DNA of 64,000 bases from Flaccisagitta enflata (GCA_965153355.1 OZ231126.1:49848001-49912000); one strand, 5' to 3'; numbered from the stretch's first letter, positions 11,109 through 24,201 are shown. The notes: generated from the sequence alone by a model not told the origin. Translations and numbers: made by a program.

Positions 11109-12779
11109 ATGAATTTTGTTCTTATTTTCCGTTGGACGTTATTGCTGATGGTTAGCTTTTTGACGGCAAATGCAAACAGGATGGGAAATGATGAAGGTTT
11201 ATACAAGAAATTTGGATTTAACAGAGACAAATTTTGCAGAAAAACCGCCGAGGTAAGAAATCATTTGCATATCACTATCTCAGATTTGCCATAACTCACT
11301 AAATACGTGGCCTAAGAAATTTTTTTTTCATATCATATTAGCATATCATATTAGAATAATGCCAAGTTGTGTCCAAAACGTGCTGATTAAGAATATGTGA
11401 ATGAGCGTTTTGAGTGAGTGAATGAATGAATGAATGAATGAATGAATGAATGAATGAATGAATATTTGAACAACTGAATGTTTAAAGGCGTGAGAGGAAT
11501 GAAGAAAGACATCGGAATCGACCGTTTCGCGCTGTTTTAAGGTTTTCATTACCGAACGACTGACCAACCGACCGACAGACCGACCGATCGACGGACTAAT
11601 CAATTTTCACACGTTTGATTACAATCGCAAAATATGTACATCTTTAAACACTCGGTGTTAAACGAAGGAGAAGATGCATACATCTATTTGCACAATTACA
11701 GTCTGAGTATTGGCACGAAAAAATGAAGAAGAAATTGGAGAATAAAATGTGCGAAATGGACGCGAAAAAGCTTCAATCAAAATTCCACTACGCTCGAACC
11801 GAGTCTGGAGAGATGTGCGACGGCGAGTGGTTCGCTGACTGCATCGTCAGATCTATAACCGGCCACGCGTAAGGACAGCTAACTTTAGATGTACCAAAGA
11901 AGTGAAATGATTCAACTGAATACAGGACCGGGCATAGGAGGAGAGGTTTGAAGGAAATTGGAGTTGAAATGTTATTGTTTCAAAAGATATAAGTGGTCTG
12001 CAGAAGCAATACTTCCACATCTCATAGAGTCAGATCAATTTTCCTTCAGCGTTATGGGCAGACTAACCGATGGACGGATGGACAAACGGACGGATGGATG
12101 GACGAATCATCTCATGGTCATAGTGATGGACGCAGTGGAAAAGACATTATCATATGCAAAGGAGGTCTACAGCTTGCACTTGCACTCGCAACGCTCTTCA
12201 AAACAGCTAAGCTCGCTTTTCCACACAAAGGAGGTCTACAGCTTGCACTTGCAACACTCTTCAAAACAGCTAAGCTCGCTTTTCCACTTAAAAGGGTCGA
12301 GCAGCATGAAGAGGAAGGCAAACCTGATCCCGACTTCAAGAAGGAACCGAATATGAACCGTTGGATTTGGGACAGACTCAAATTTGAGTATTTGGTAGAA
12401 CTCAATAACCGACAGAGTGATAACGGCCCGAAAATGCTGACGACGATTAGGAAAATGCAAAAGCTCGGCATGGGTAAGGTTGTATGATTGTATGGTTGTA
12501 ACGCTGTATGGTTGTGTGCATGTGTATGGGGTCATTGTATTAAGACGGACCTAACTTCCTGACAGAAATGCTTTTATCAGACGGAGAAATACTAGCGACT
12601 TTGGAGTGGCTTTTTTAAGAGATGCTATAATCCATCTACAAAAAGCATTGCCTAACTGCTTCGCTTTAGATGCGGCGTTTTCATGACGGGTGGACAGGAC
12701 TGCGATTGGATGGATGGACAGACAGACCAATCTGTAGAGTTGAATCTGAATCTGAAATACTAATTTGTCCTGCGAATTG

Positions 12780-12817
<38 letters not shown>

Positions 12818-13771
12818 CCATTTTAATACGCAGCTGAAGAGAGCTACATGCACCGAATTTTCCTCGAAGAAACAGAAGATTGTGATGCTTTGCCGGAATT
12901 GTTGAAAACTCGATTTACGAAAAATTGGTGGAAATGCATCATCTGTAAACGCGAATGGGGCAGCAGTTTTTGGACATTAGACGATCATTCGAACTGGGAA
13001 TACTGTACATACCCTAAATGGCCCCGTGACGGCAAAGTAAAACATCAGCACAGCCTTCAAACGGAACTACAAAGATGTCGATACGGCTCCGACATAATCG
13101 TCGATCTTCAACTGGGAAACGACACGAAACGGCTACGCGACTGCTTGCTGGGCTTGCCTCATCGCGCCATGTTGCACGAGGGCACCTTTAAAGACTTTTT
13201 CAAGGCGGTGGTGAAAGAACTGCCGCGTTTACTCGATCACATCTCAGTCGATCGCGGGGAAATCGTGTACCAGTTTTTGCGAGAAAGAAAAGTCACCGCC
13301 GAAGATGACGACGACAATAACGACGACGGGAAATGCGAAACGAAACCTCAGCATCTCAAATCCATCAACGACACTTGCATAAGCTGTCTCGATAAAACGT
13401 GGATCGTGCATAAATCCGCGACGTTCGCGGGATGTGACGCCAATTACATTCCAACGACGACGATTCCACCGACGACGGCGCCACCGTCGACGACCGCGTC
13501 GGTGGAATCCTCTTCCGGCGGCGGCTGCGGTACGGGATGCATTATCGGGATCGTCGTGGGTGTTGTTGTCCTCGTCGTCATCATCGTCGTCGGCGCGATC
13601 GTCTATTGGTGGCGGAATAGAAAAGATGCAGTTGGAACAAGACAGGAAACCAAAGATGCGAAGCCAAAAGATGACAAAATAAACAAACATAGCGAAAAAA
13701 AGAACAACTATAATGTCAAGGATTCTCTCGGTTCGTATGAAAGACTTGAGGCAGCCGCGGACGCCGATTAA
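11109..13771 (+). CDS. Predicted single-pass type I membrane protein, 4 exons, 475 aa
   Basis: Exons are 11,109-11,252, 11,702-11,868, 12,295-12,473 and 12,834-13,771. All junctions are GT-AG and phases match (0, 2, 1), giving one uninterrupted 475-residue frame. Residues 1-22 form a signal peptide (hydrophobic core LLLMVSFL, cleavage probably after TANA). The ectodomain has many cysteines, including CDGEWFADC in exon 2 and CIIC and CISC in exon 4. It has NDT glycosylation sequons near residues 259 and 342, an acidic run near 320-328 and a Thr/Pro stalk near 369-392. A Gly/Val/Ile membrane helix spans about 400-422, followed by a basic, Lys-rich tail. YERL at 465-468 fits the YXX-hydrophobic sorting motif. 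No AATAAA was seen in the first ~150 bases downstream. I recognise no family; a surface receptor or adhesion role is only a guess from topology. The start is the first ATG after the TATA-like box, directly preceding the signal peptide. Confidence 0.78.
11253..11701 (+). other. Intron 1 with (GAAT)n and GTCN fragment
   Basis: Donor GTAAGAAA, acceptor TTGCACAATTACAG. It holds a GAAT microsatellite (11,418-11,462) and a reverse-orientation GTCN run (GACCAACCGACCGACAGACC) at about 11,552-11,594. Confidence 0.7.
11869..12294 (+). other. Intron 2 with GTCN fragment and duplicated 3' end
   Basis: Donor GTAAGG. A reverse GTCN run (GATGGACGGATGGACAAACG) lies at about 12,066-12,105. The last ~135 bases are two near-identical ~65 bp copies (12,158-12,228 and 12,229-12,293). 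Only the most distal AG (12,293-12,294) is in the right phase to join exon 2 without a stop. Confidence 0.6.
12474..12833 (+). other. Intron 3 with GTCN fragment and (TCAA)n
   Basis: Donor GTAAGG, acceptor TTTTAATACGCAG. It contains GGATGGATGGACAGACAGACC (12,709-12,729, one base trimmed from the run) as a reverse GTCN run, and a TCAA microsatellite (12,776-12,814) just before the acceptor. Confidence 0.65.
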
Positions 13772-14330
13772 ACGCGTCAGAACGCTGGGTGGAGACGAGC
13801 CATCAAAGTTTGGAGTTCAAAATGTGTGTTCTGTTTTGTTTTGTCGTTGAGATTATATGGCATTTGACCAGGAATTGAGATAAAAACAAGGCCGGATGCA
13901 CAGATACCAAAGTCGCGCTGCTCAGGTATAGCGGTGACTGATGAGTTTTGAAATTAAGAGAATGGACAGGGGCAGTAATTATTTACGCAAACATGAAACC
14001 TTGGGTTACAATATCGTTGCGGACGGGTGGACCATCCACATCGCCTTCTTCCATTCAACATCCCCTTCTACAAGCACACACACACACACACATCAAAAAG
14101 CCCAATTTACAAATCGTGCATTACGGACCCACGGACGGACTAAGGCTATTGTGCGGTCCCACAACGGAAAAAAGAAAGGATAGAAAACAAACCAACAACG
14201 CCAAAAGAGCAAAGCGTAGGGTACGGACAAATCAACCGACGGACGTAGCAAAGTATTGAGTCTCGTGCTCAAGAGGAACAGGCGCCCGCATAAATGATTT
14301 CCTTTGTTGGTCATGTGCCAAAGTTGTCAA
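13772..14330 (-). repeat. Gene 3' flank with a GTCN-related copy
   Basis: GGGTTACAATATCGTTGCGG at 14,003 is a variant terminus also seen near 22,821 and 30,117. A short CA repeat (14,078-14,092) and CATTACGGACCCACGGACGG (14,120) follow, giving the same order as the copy at 30,117-30,345. No gene is seen. Confidence 0.4.
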
Positions 14331-14331
14331 G

Positions 14332-14384
<53 letters not shown>

Positions 14385-14401
14385 GCTATAGTTGTTGTTG
14401 T

Positions 14402-14459
<58 letters not shown>
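14332..14459. repeat. (GTT)n followed by (CT)n
   Basis: Adjacent GTT (to about 14,404) and CT tracts. Confidence 0.93.
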
Positions 14460-14463
<4 letters not shown>

Positions 14464-14754
14464 CCTTTTATTGTCTCCTTTGTTTGTGTGGGTACTACTT
14501 CTTTCCCTTTCTTCTCTTTCAGCAGTTTCATAACTTCTTGTCGCATCTCCATTCAAATTTGTCATTAGACCATTTAGAGGGTCTGTGCATGCTCTTCCGT
14601 CCTTGTCACTCTCTTCCTAGAGGCAAGATCAAGAGGACCAACAGAATTTCGAGCCTAAATCTCACACGCTCTCCCCTTATTTTCCTTTTTCGGTTTCTCA
14701 TCTTTTTCCCTCTCTTCTCTTTTCTCTTTTCTTGTTTTTTCCTTCCTTTTTTCC

Positions 14755-14802
14755 TTTTTTCGTTCTTTCTTTCTTTCTTTTTCTTCTTTCTTCTTTCTTT
14801 CT

Positions 14803-14846
<44 letters not shown>

Positions 14847-15060
14847 ACTTTCCTTCTTTCTTTCTTGCTTCCCTTCTTTTCTTTCTTTCTTCCTTTCTAT
14901 CATTCTTTCTTTCTTTCTTTCTTTTCATTCTTTCTATCTATCTTTTTTTTTTCGTTCTTTCTTTCATTGTTTCTTTAATTCTTTGTTTGTTTATTCGTTT
15001 GTTTATTTGTTTGTTTGTTTGTTTCTTTATTATTTCTCTCTTTATTTCTTCTCATTTTAT
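14755..15060. repeat. (TTTC)n and (TTTG)n arrays
   Basis: Long imperfect TTTC tetranucleotide array grading into GTTT and TTTA units. Confidence 0.9.
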
Positions 15061-15129
15061 CAACACATGTCAATGTTTATGGTATTATTCATTTCCTCCC
15101 CCCTCCTCCCTTTTTGCCTTCCTTCCCTC

Positions 15130-15285
15130 CTTTCACTCATCCATTCATCCATAGATTCATTCTTTCATTCATTCATTAATTCCTTCATTCATTCATTCTC
15201 ATTCATTCATTCATTCATTCATTCATTCATTCATTCATTTGCCCATTCATTCATTCATTCATTCATCATCATTCACGAATTCATT
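15130..15285. repeat. (ATTC)n microsatellite
   Basis: Tandem ATTC units with small interruptions. Confidence 0.9.
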
Positions 15286-15424
15286 CAAGAAATCTATTTC
15301 TTTTTTTTCTGTTATTCTCCTCTTCCTTTTTTTTCCTGGCCCTTGTCTCCTTTCTGTCACACCTCAGTTTCACACGCACGATTTTCCTTTGACATTTTCC
15401 TGACAATTCTCCGTTGTGTAACAT

Positions 15425-17110
<1,686 letters not shown>

Positions 17111-17290
17111 TTGTTCAATTTTAAAACATTTAAAATTGACAAATTTCACTCTGTCTGCGCTCCCCTTAAGGTGACACCAGCCCACACACACACCGCATCC
17201 GTCTGTCATCCCATCCATAATCCGCACTCATGTAAGTGTGATACTTCTACAACCGACGTGATGTCTCACTGGCGTGGATCACTTTTTAAT

Positions 17291-17362
17291 CGCGTTCACG
17301 CAACTATGAAATCCGCTCTGTCTGTACGTCGGTCTTTCTGTCGGTTGATCGGTCGATGGTTA
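17291..17362 (+). repeat. GTCN element fragment
   Basis: GCGTTCACGC is a short stem-loop. It is followed by AACTATGAAATCCGCTCTGT and a GTCN run including CGGTCTTTCTGTCGG. No tail motif is seen. Confidence 0.5.
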
Positions 17363-18115
17363 GTATATTTTTTTTGATGCTCACAAGTGCTGTTCGAGTC
17401 ACTGACTCCGCCTCCTCCGCCACCATCATTGACCCTTCCCACTCGCTCGGGACCAAAGAAACTTTTGCAGCAGGCCTTGTTAGTTCATAATCACATGAAT
17501 CTTTAACTGGGTTTTCATAGGCAAAACCCGTTGATGATTTGACTAATGTCGAACAAAGAAAAAAAGTTTAACCATTCATCATCAGGTTTTCACACATGAG
17601 TTGAATGGATTTCATCCATCATGATCTCATGAAGGTTGTAAATGGAATACAAACTAAGTCAAAACGCGATTAAGTGAGGAAACGAGTCTATGAACCAGAG
17701 CTAGAGTCGTTTAGCAAAGCTGACAGAAATGTGGAAGAAGTCGACATTTTAAAACGCTTCATTTGTATCAACATTCATTTTGTTACGTGCCTCGAAGCAC
17801 GTCTATGAGCAGTCGTATCAGTTTATGGTCTCGCATTTACTAAGGCCGAAACCTTATTCCTCTTTGATTGCTAACTTTCCCTTTCCTTCACTTGGACAGT
17901 CATTGTCGTCGCGCGAACATTTGGTCATAGGAGTAATGCACGGGTGGAAGGACAGACCAACTGACATATGCGTGTGAGCAACAACTATTAGAGTTACGTG
18001 TTCGTGAAAAGGAATTCTACCATGAAGGCCAAAGATGCGTCCTGTATGACTGAACGTCTCTTGTGAATGAATAGATGAATAAATGAATAATTTAATGAAC
18101 AAAATGATAATGAGG
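17363..18115. other. No gene seen
   Basis: Ordinary sequence with a GGACAGACCAACTGACAT trace at about 17,950 and GAATAGATGAATAAATGAAT repeats near 18,066. Confidence 0.35.
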
Positions 18116-18117
18116 TA

Positions 18118-18713
18118 CAGTACGATAGGAGCAATGACGACCTAGACTGGAGGATAGATTTTTGGTGTCTTAATTTTATTTGTATCATGAAATATTTAAA
18201 ATCTAGGTTGATTAAAGGTTGCTCTATTGAGTGAATGCATTTGCATCTCTAAAACTTGTGACTTGACCTCATCAGACTTCATTTTTCAAGGTTCTAACTA
18301 ATTTCATTAGATCAGGCAGAAAATTTTATATAGATTTGAGAAAGAAATCAGTTCAATCGGACTATTTTTATAGGTTTTATGACCATTTTAAGTTTTACCC
18401 AAAAGTTAATTTGCATTACTTTTGTTTATTAGACTTAAAATGACCATAAAACCTGTAAAAATAGACCGATTGAGCTGATTTTTTTTAACACCATATAAAA
18501 TTTTCCACCCGATCTATTAAGATAGGATAGAACTTTGAAAAATGAAGTCTTAATGAGGTCGAGTCGCAAGTTGAAGTTTAAGAGATGCAAACATTTTCAC
18601 TCAATAACGCAACCTTTGATTACCCTAGATCTCAAATATTTTATGATACAAACAAAATTATAGTACTTTAAATCTATCCTCCAGTCTAGGTCGTCATTGC
18701 TACCATCGCACTG
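18118..18713. mobile_element. Palindromic MITE with TA target duplication
   Basis: The left end CAGTACGATAGGAGCAATGA is matched in inverted orientation at the right end (CAGTGCGATGGTAGCAATGA on the opposite strand). The similarity extends inward about 260 bases on each side around a centre near 18,415. TA dinucleotides flank both ends (18,116-18,117 and 18,714-18,715), as expected for Tc1/mariner-type mobilisation. There is no coding capacity. Confidence 0.8.
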
Positions 18714-19421
18714 TAGGTACTGTTCTCCAATGGAAGAGCCTAAGATTTTTCGAAAAAAAAACCATTTGCATGACCAACAGACCAACTGACGGCCATGACC
18801 TTCTGTAGCGATGAAGTTTAGTAGTTCGTCGGCATAAATTTTCTTACTTACATGTTTCATGCCATACTTGTATTAAAAAGCTGAGTATCAGAAAAATTTG
18901 ATAAAAAAAACAACTTTCCTTCTTTACAAATTCACAACGTTATCATATCACGTTTTTTTCGTTCTTGGCACTTTATGTTACAGCTCACGTTGCCTTTTTT
19001 CTCATCCTCTTTTTTTTCACGTGTTGCCAACTTCAATAGTTTTGTCAGAATATCTGACAACTTTCCATAAAAGGCCAACCATGTGCATCTTTTGATAATG
19101 TAATCATTTTTCCTTTTTCTATCTTTAGTATCTCTCTTTTTTTTGTCTTTATCTTTTTTTCTTTTTTTTCCCTCCTCTTCTTTTCCATATACAAGGTGTT
19201 TCACATCAAATGATATATAAGAAAACAATGTTGTTCTGTTTCTAAAGATAAGACAACAATTTTGAAAATAGATTCATTGAGCTCTTAAGCCCCAATTTTT
19301 CATGCAAAAATTTCATTGGTTTAAGTTGAGTAGTTTGGTCACAATATAGATTTGAAGTAAAATGAATATTTACAGTCAACATGTTTTTCATCTTTGAAGT
19401 TTTTCTTTAAATCATTTTCAC

Positions 19422-20713
19422 GTCTAAACGGTGTTCTTTCCAAGATTTTAGAACGTGCTGCTCACTCCCAATTAAGTGAATATTTAGAGAAGCGTGATTT
19501 GCTCTTTGAAAATCAATCTGGGTTTAGAGGTGGATATTCCACGGATTCATGTTTAATTGGTCTGACCGATTTTATTAGAAGCGAAATTGGTAAAGGAAAT
19601 TTGATTGGCATGGTTTTGATTGATCTACAGAAAGCCTTTGACACTGTGGATCACTCTATTCTCTGTGAAAAGTTAAAATCCATTGGTATGTCTTCAACGG
19701 GTTGGTTTGAATCGTATCTAGCCGATCGTAGTCAATGTGTTGATATTGGTGGTACCAGGTCGGAATTTTTACCCGTAACTTGCGGAGTTCCCCAGGGTAG
19801 CAGTTTGGGCCCTCTTCTGTTCTTGATTTATATCAATGACATGAATGTTAGTTTGACTTGTAGATTGTCTCTATACGCCGATGATTCCGCGCTCATTTAT
19901 TCTCATCGTGATTCAAAGGTTATTTCAGATCGTCTGAGTACTGAATTATCAACTTGTAAGGGTTGGCTGGTGGACAACAGGCTGTCCCTTCACGTGGGGA
20001 AAACAGAAGCATTGCTTTTCGGCTCAAAGAGAAAATTGAAAGGGGTTGATGATTTCCGGGTTCATTGTGACGGGACGCCTGTTGAACGCAAGTCAAGCGT
20101 AAAGTATCTTGGTGTTCTATTAGATGAAAATCTGAATGGTTCCGTACACGCTGGAAATTTAATGAAAGTTTGTGCGGGTAGATTGGCTTTTCTGTACCGT
20201 CAGTCCTCTCTTTTAGATAAAAAGTGCCGACAGACACTATGCTCTGCTCTTGTTCAACCATATATGGATTATTGCTGCAGCTCGTGGTACAGTGGAATGT
20301 CTGTAGCATTGAAGGAAAGGTTAAACGTTATTCAACGCAAAATGGTGCGATTTGTTTTTAGTTTGGAAAATCGTGCTCATGTAGGTGTCAACCACTTAAG
20401 AGAGTTGGCATGGCTTACTGTTCCGGACCGAGTCAAATTTTTCAAATTGAATCACCTTTTTCGTATTCGTCACAAGTTGGCTCCCACTTATCTACTGCCG
20501 AATTTTAAATTGATTTCTGCTGCTCACTCATACAATACTCGCGGAAGTAGTCATAACTTTCATTTGTCTAAGGAACTTTCTCTTTTCCCTAACGGTTTTG
20601 CGTACACGGCAATCAAGCATTGGAATGAGCTTCCAGACTCTATCAAGTCTATTTCCGAGTTTAAAGTTTTTAAACGTAAAATGAAGGAGTATCTAATCAC
20701 TCAATATGAATGA
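19422..20713 (+). pseudogene. Reverse transcriptase fragment of CR1/L2-like LINE
   Basis: The frame is open from the truncation point to TGA at 20,711-20,713, about 430 residues. It starts without its own ATG and reads in from MITE sequence. RT motifs appear in order: NQSGFRGGYSTDS, LIDLQKAFDTVDHS (metal-binding Asp), GVPQGSSLGPLLFLIYIND, LYADDSALIY (catalytic YADD) and KYLGVLLDEN. The C-terminal region has YNTRGSS and WNELPDSIKS, typical of CR1/Jockey-group ORF2 tails. The endonuclease domain is absent, so the copy cannot be autonomous. The lack of stops and frameshifts suggests recent insertion. Clade assignment rests on motif style and the tail, so L2 versus CR1 is uncertain. Confidence 0.88.
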
Positions 20714-20801
20714 TTTACACGGGTTTTTATCGACGGATCTTCTTGACAATGTTATGGATTTACTTTTACGATTTCTACTTTTAACGATTTTATGAATTTT
20801 T

Positions 20802-20936
20802 AGTCGCGAACACGCGACTCTACACCTTGCCGTGTCGGCTGGTCCGTCCGAAATATTTGAAATTGCGAGCGGTTTTCGGTGATTATTGCTCCTGCTCAAC
20901 CGCCGCGACTGGGATTGCCGTGTATCCGGCCTTTTT
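20802..20936 (+). repeat. GTCN element inside the LINE 3' UTR
   Basis: The stem AGTCGCG (20,802-20,808), loop AACA and CGCGACT (20,813-20,819) are followed by CTACACCTTGCCGTGTCGGC and GTCCGTCC. The tail is CTGGGATTGCCGTGTATCCG then GCC. It lies between the RT stop codon and the LINE tail. Confidence 0.7.
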
Positions 20937-21413
20937 TTACTTTTAAAGGACCCCGTTTGAAAAAAGTCATTTTAATCGACTTTCATGGGCTATCCTTCGA
21001 ATCGGGCTTACTTACAATACCTCGACCTTATTGTAATTTTTGTGCCTTTTCGTAAATAAATTCATTCATTCATTCATTCATTCACGGTTTGAGCTACAGA
21101 TGCCAGATTGGATTCAAATGAAAGAAAATTAAAATATTTTTAATTTGAGACCAATCTGGCATCTGTAGCTCAAACTGAGAATGATTTGAAGAAAAACTTC
21201 CAGGATGAAAAAAACATTGACTGAAAATATTCATTTTACTTCAAATCTATATTGTGGCTAAATTACTCAACTTAGACCAATGAAATTTTTACATAAAAAA
21301 TTGGAGTTTAAGAGCTGTTTGAATCTTTTTTTCATTTACAGAATTGTTTCCTCATTTGCAGAAGCAGAATGACATCGTTTTCTTATATATCATTTGATGA
21401 AACACCCTGTATT

Positions 21414-21955
21414 TTTTTCATTATCTTTTTTTCTTCCACGATTTCCTTCCTCAGAACAGCGCCTCGATGACAATTCAGACTTCAGTCGCATTCTACAATG
21501 TTCTATTCAATATTCCATTCTTAAACTCCCCCCTCATCTTCCTTCCCCCAATATCAGCCTCCCCCCCATGTACCATCCCCCATAACTCCCGAGCACCCCT
21601 TTGCAGCCCCCTATCATCCTTCTAGCACTCTTATGCCACCTCTCTAAAGGCTTAAAAACGTTATCTTTACTTTTGCATAAAGATGGCCGATTATCAGGGG
21701 ACACGTTTATGTTCTAACAAGTTGACGGAGAAAATCTTTCTTCCGTCTTCCAGGTCTTTTCCCCCCTTATTTTAATATTCAAATTAGGCTAAACGAGACA
21801 GTAATGAGGATTTGAAATTCAAGAGCCCTCAAAGGCCTTTTAGTTTTAACTGTTTTTTTTTTTTTTTGAGAAAGGAAACTTATCAAAAAACCTCTTTCTT
21901 TTTTGTTTGCGTGTTTGATTTTGTGTCAGTCTGTCTGACTCTGTTCATCTGTCTC
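21414..21955. other. No gene seen
   Basis: C-rich and T-rich flank without recognisable features. Confidence 0.35.
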
Positions 21956-22139
<184 letters not shown>

Positions 22140-22171
22140 TTCTGTCAATAGAACACAAAATCATCGTTGAG

Positions 22172-22185
22172 GGTCTCTCTCTCTC

Positions 22186-22279
<94 letters not shown>
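22172..22279. repeat. (CT)n microsatellite
   Basis: CT tract with two small interruptions. Confidence 0.93.
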
Positions 22280-22282
<3 letters not shown>

Positions 22283-22820
22283 TTCATCCCCGTGGCACGT
22301 TCTACAGGATCCGTCACCAGAGCCACGTTTACTTTTCTTCTTCTCTCTCCTTCGCCATATCAAATGCTAATCTCATTTTGGTGTTTTTGCAAGTGGCATC
22401 CTGGAAAAAATGGAAAAGAAAAAGGGAATGAGAGAAAAGAAGGAAAAGGAAGGGGGAATTAAAGAATGAAAGACAGACGAGAAAAAAGAAAAAAGAAAAG
22501 AAAAGAAAGAGAAGAAAAATAGAATTATAGAAGTGAGACGATGAAAGAGAAAAAGAAAGGAACAAAATCAAGAAAAAATTACTGACAAATAAAGGAATGG
22601 AAGAAAAAGTATAAGAGTAGGTAAAGGAAGAGAATGAGAGGAACAAATGGGCAACAGACGCAGAAAAAAATAAAGAAGAAGAAAATAAAGAAGAAAAAAA
22701 CAAACGAAACATGGGTCATGTCACATGATAAGACGTGAGAAAAAAGTGAGAGCAAGTTAAGTGAGCAAAACATTATATGTGAGATATATTTAGGAAAAGA
22801 AAAACAGAATAAGTAATGCA
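22280..22820. other. Purine-rich low-complexity region
   Basis: GAAAA-rich sequence on the + strand. Frames on either strand are compositional artefacts. Confidence 0.4.
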
Positions 22821-23062
22821 GGGTTACAAGATCGTCACGGACGAGGGAAGGTACGGGCGGAAAAGAAAATTACTGTAAAACAAGGCCGGATACACGGCCA
22901 CCAGATGCGGACGAGTGGGCAGGGGCGGAAATGCGCGTTTTCACACTTTTCAACTCAATCATTACGGACGGACGGACGGAATGAAGGACAGAAGGATGGA
23001 TGGACGGAATGAAGGACGGAAGGACGGACGGACGGACATTTCCTCTTATAGATTCGCGAATC
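22821..23062 (-). repeat. GTCN element, full-length-like copy
   Basis: Read on the minus strand, it starts with the perfect palindrome GATTCGCGAATC (23,051-23,062) and TATAAGAGGAAATGTCCG. A long GTCC/GTCT run follows, then CGTAATGATTGAG and a CCTGCCCACTCGTCCGCATC stretch. It ends in GGCCGTGTATCCGGCCTTG near 22,881. A TTACAAGATCGTCACGG variant end lies at 22,823. Confidence 0.72.
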
Positions 23063-23084
23063 CGCAACTAGAAACGAAAGAAAA

Positions 23085-23310
23085 GAATAGTCGCAAAAGG
23101 GTCAGATGGTCAGCGGTACCAGTTGCCTCTATGTGAGTGTATGTGGGTGTGTGGTGGTAAGAGGGGCAGCGGCCAATGACCCATGCTATTTTATTTTGAG
23201 CTTCAAGGTTGAATTAGGCCTGGAGGCTGGGATTTGAGCCTCGAGGACCAGACTTGGGGCCTCGAGGCTGGGATTTGAGCCTCGAGACTGGGATTTTAAC
23301 CTCAGAAGAA
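23085..23310. repeat. Short minisatellite with shared flank
   Basis: TCGCAAAAGGGTCAGATGG and GGTACCAGTTGCC are followed by about five units of a GAGCCTCGAGACTGGGATTT repeat. The same flank and minisatellite, in the opposite orientation, occur at 27,370-27,790. Confidence 0.6.
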
Positions 23311-23511
23311 GGAGAAATTTCTATGTAAAGATAGCGTTTGTCCTCTTCGGGGCCGCTGCCCAAAAGGAAAAAAAGACTAAAAAATGCAAAAAGGTGTGAA
23401 TTGTGACTGAGTGGAGGGGAAATAAGGTTGCCTAAGATAAAGAAAATGTGAAGACCACAGAATGGAAAGTGGGCATTTTGATAGAGTCAATATTTAGCCT
23501 GTAAAGAGCTC

Positions 23512-23651
<140 letters not shown>

Positions 23652-23834
23652 TCATATCCACCGTGTCAAGAGAAGGGTCAGTTACGCGTCCAAGAGGACT
23701 TAACGGAGATTAAGAGAGTCCAGCGATGGCTAGCGGCTGTTTCCTCCTCTTCTACTTCTCCTCCTCCTTCTTGCGTTTAGTTAGGCCTGTGCTCAATTTA
23801 CATCTTGATTAAACCTGTGTTTACCGGGTTGAGT

Positions 23835-23882
23835 GTATAAGGAAAGAAAGTAAAAAGAAGAAAGATAGAAGATAAGAGAGAA

Positions 23883-23914
<32 letters not shown>

Positions 23915-23916
23915 AA

Positions 23917-23952
<36 letters not shown>

Positions 23953-23987
23953 GGAAAGAAAGAAAGAGGAAAGAGAGAAGGAGGGCA

Positions 23988-24055
<68 letters not shown>

Positions 24056-24161
24056 AGGAAAGGAAAAAAAAAAGAAAGAAAGAGATAGTAAGAAAGTAAG
24101 AAAAAATGATGTTTAACGGGTTGAGTGTGTTAGGAGAGAGAGAACAAAAAGAAGAAGTAAA

Positions 24162-24201
<40 letters not shown>

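Larger units (their letters stand above)
19422..21080 (+). mobile_element. 5'-truncated CR1/L2-like non-LTR retrotransposon
   Basis: The insert begins inside the MITE left arm and ends with AATAAATTCATTCATTC repeats, the short microsatellite tail typical of CR1/L2 clade LINEs. TTCAC flanks both sides (19,417-19,421 and 21,081-21,085), a probable short target duplication, though it overlaps the tail repeat. The endonuclease and the N-terminal part of the reverse transcriptase are missing. Confidence 0.8.
19192..21409. mobile_element. Palindromic Tc1-like MITE split by a LINE
   Basis: CAAGGTGTTTCA at 19,192 and TGAAACACCCTG ending at 21,409 are the termini, flanked by TA. The arms (19,192-19,421 and about 21,180-21,409) are inverted copies along ~230 bases. 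A smaller inverted repeat (GAGCTACAGATGCCAGATTGG and its complement, about 21,091-21,175; first base trimmable) forms the centre. The LINE described below interrupts the element. Confidence 0.8.

Noticed and set aside
12158-12294. The duplicated stretch as regular coding sequence of the membrane-protein gene
   Set aside because: The acceptors within it are out of phase with the exon 2 donor; only joining at 12,295 keeps the frame.
19394-19421. Start of the reverse transcriptase frame at 19,394
   Set aside because: The codon there is TTG and lies in MITE sequence; the LINE is 5'-truncated and has no start of its own.
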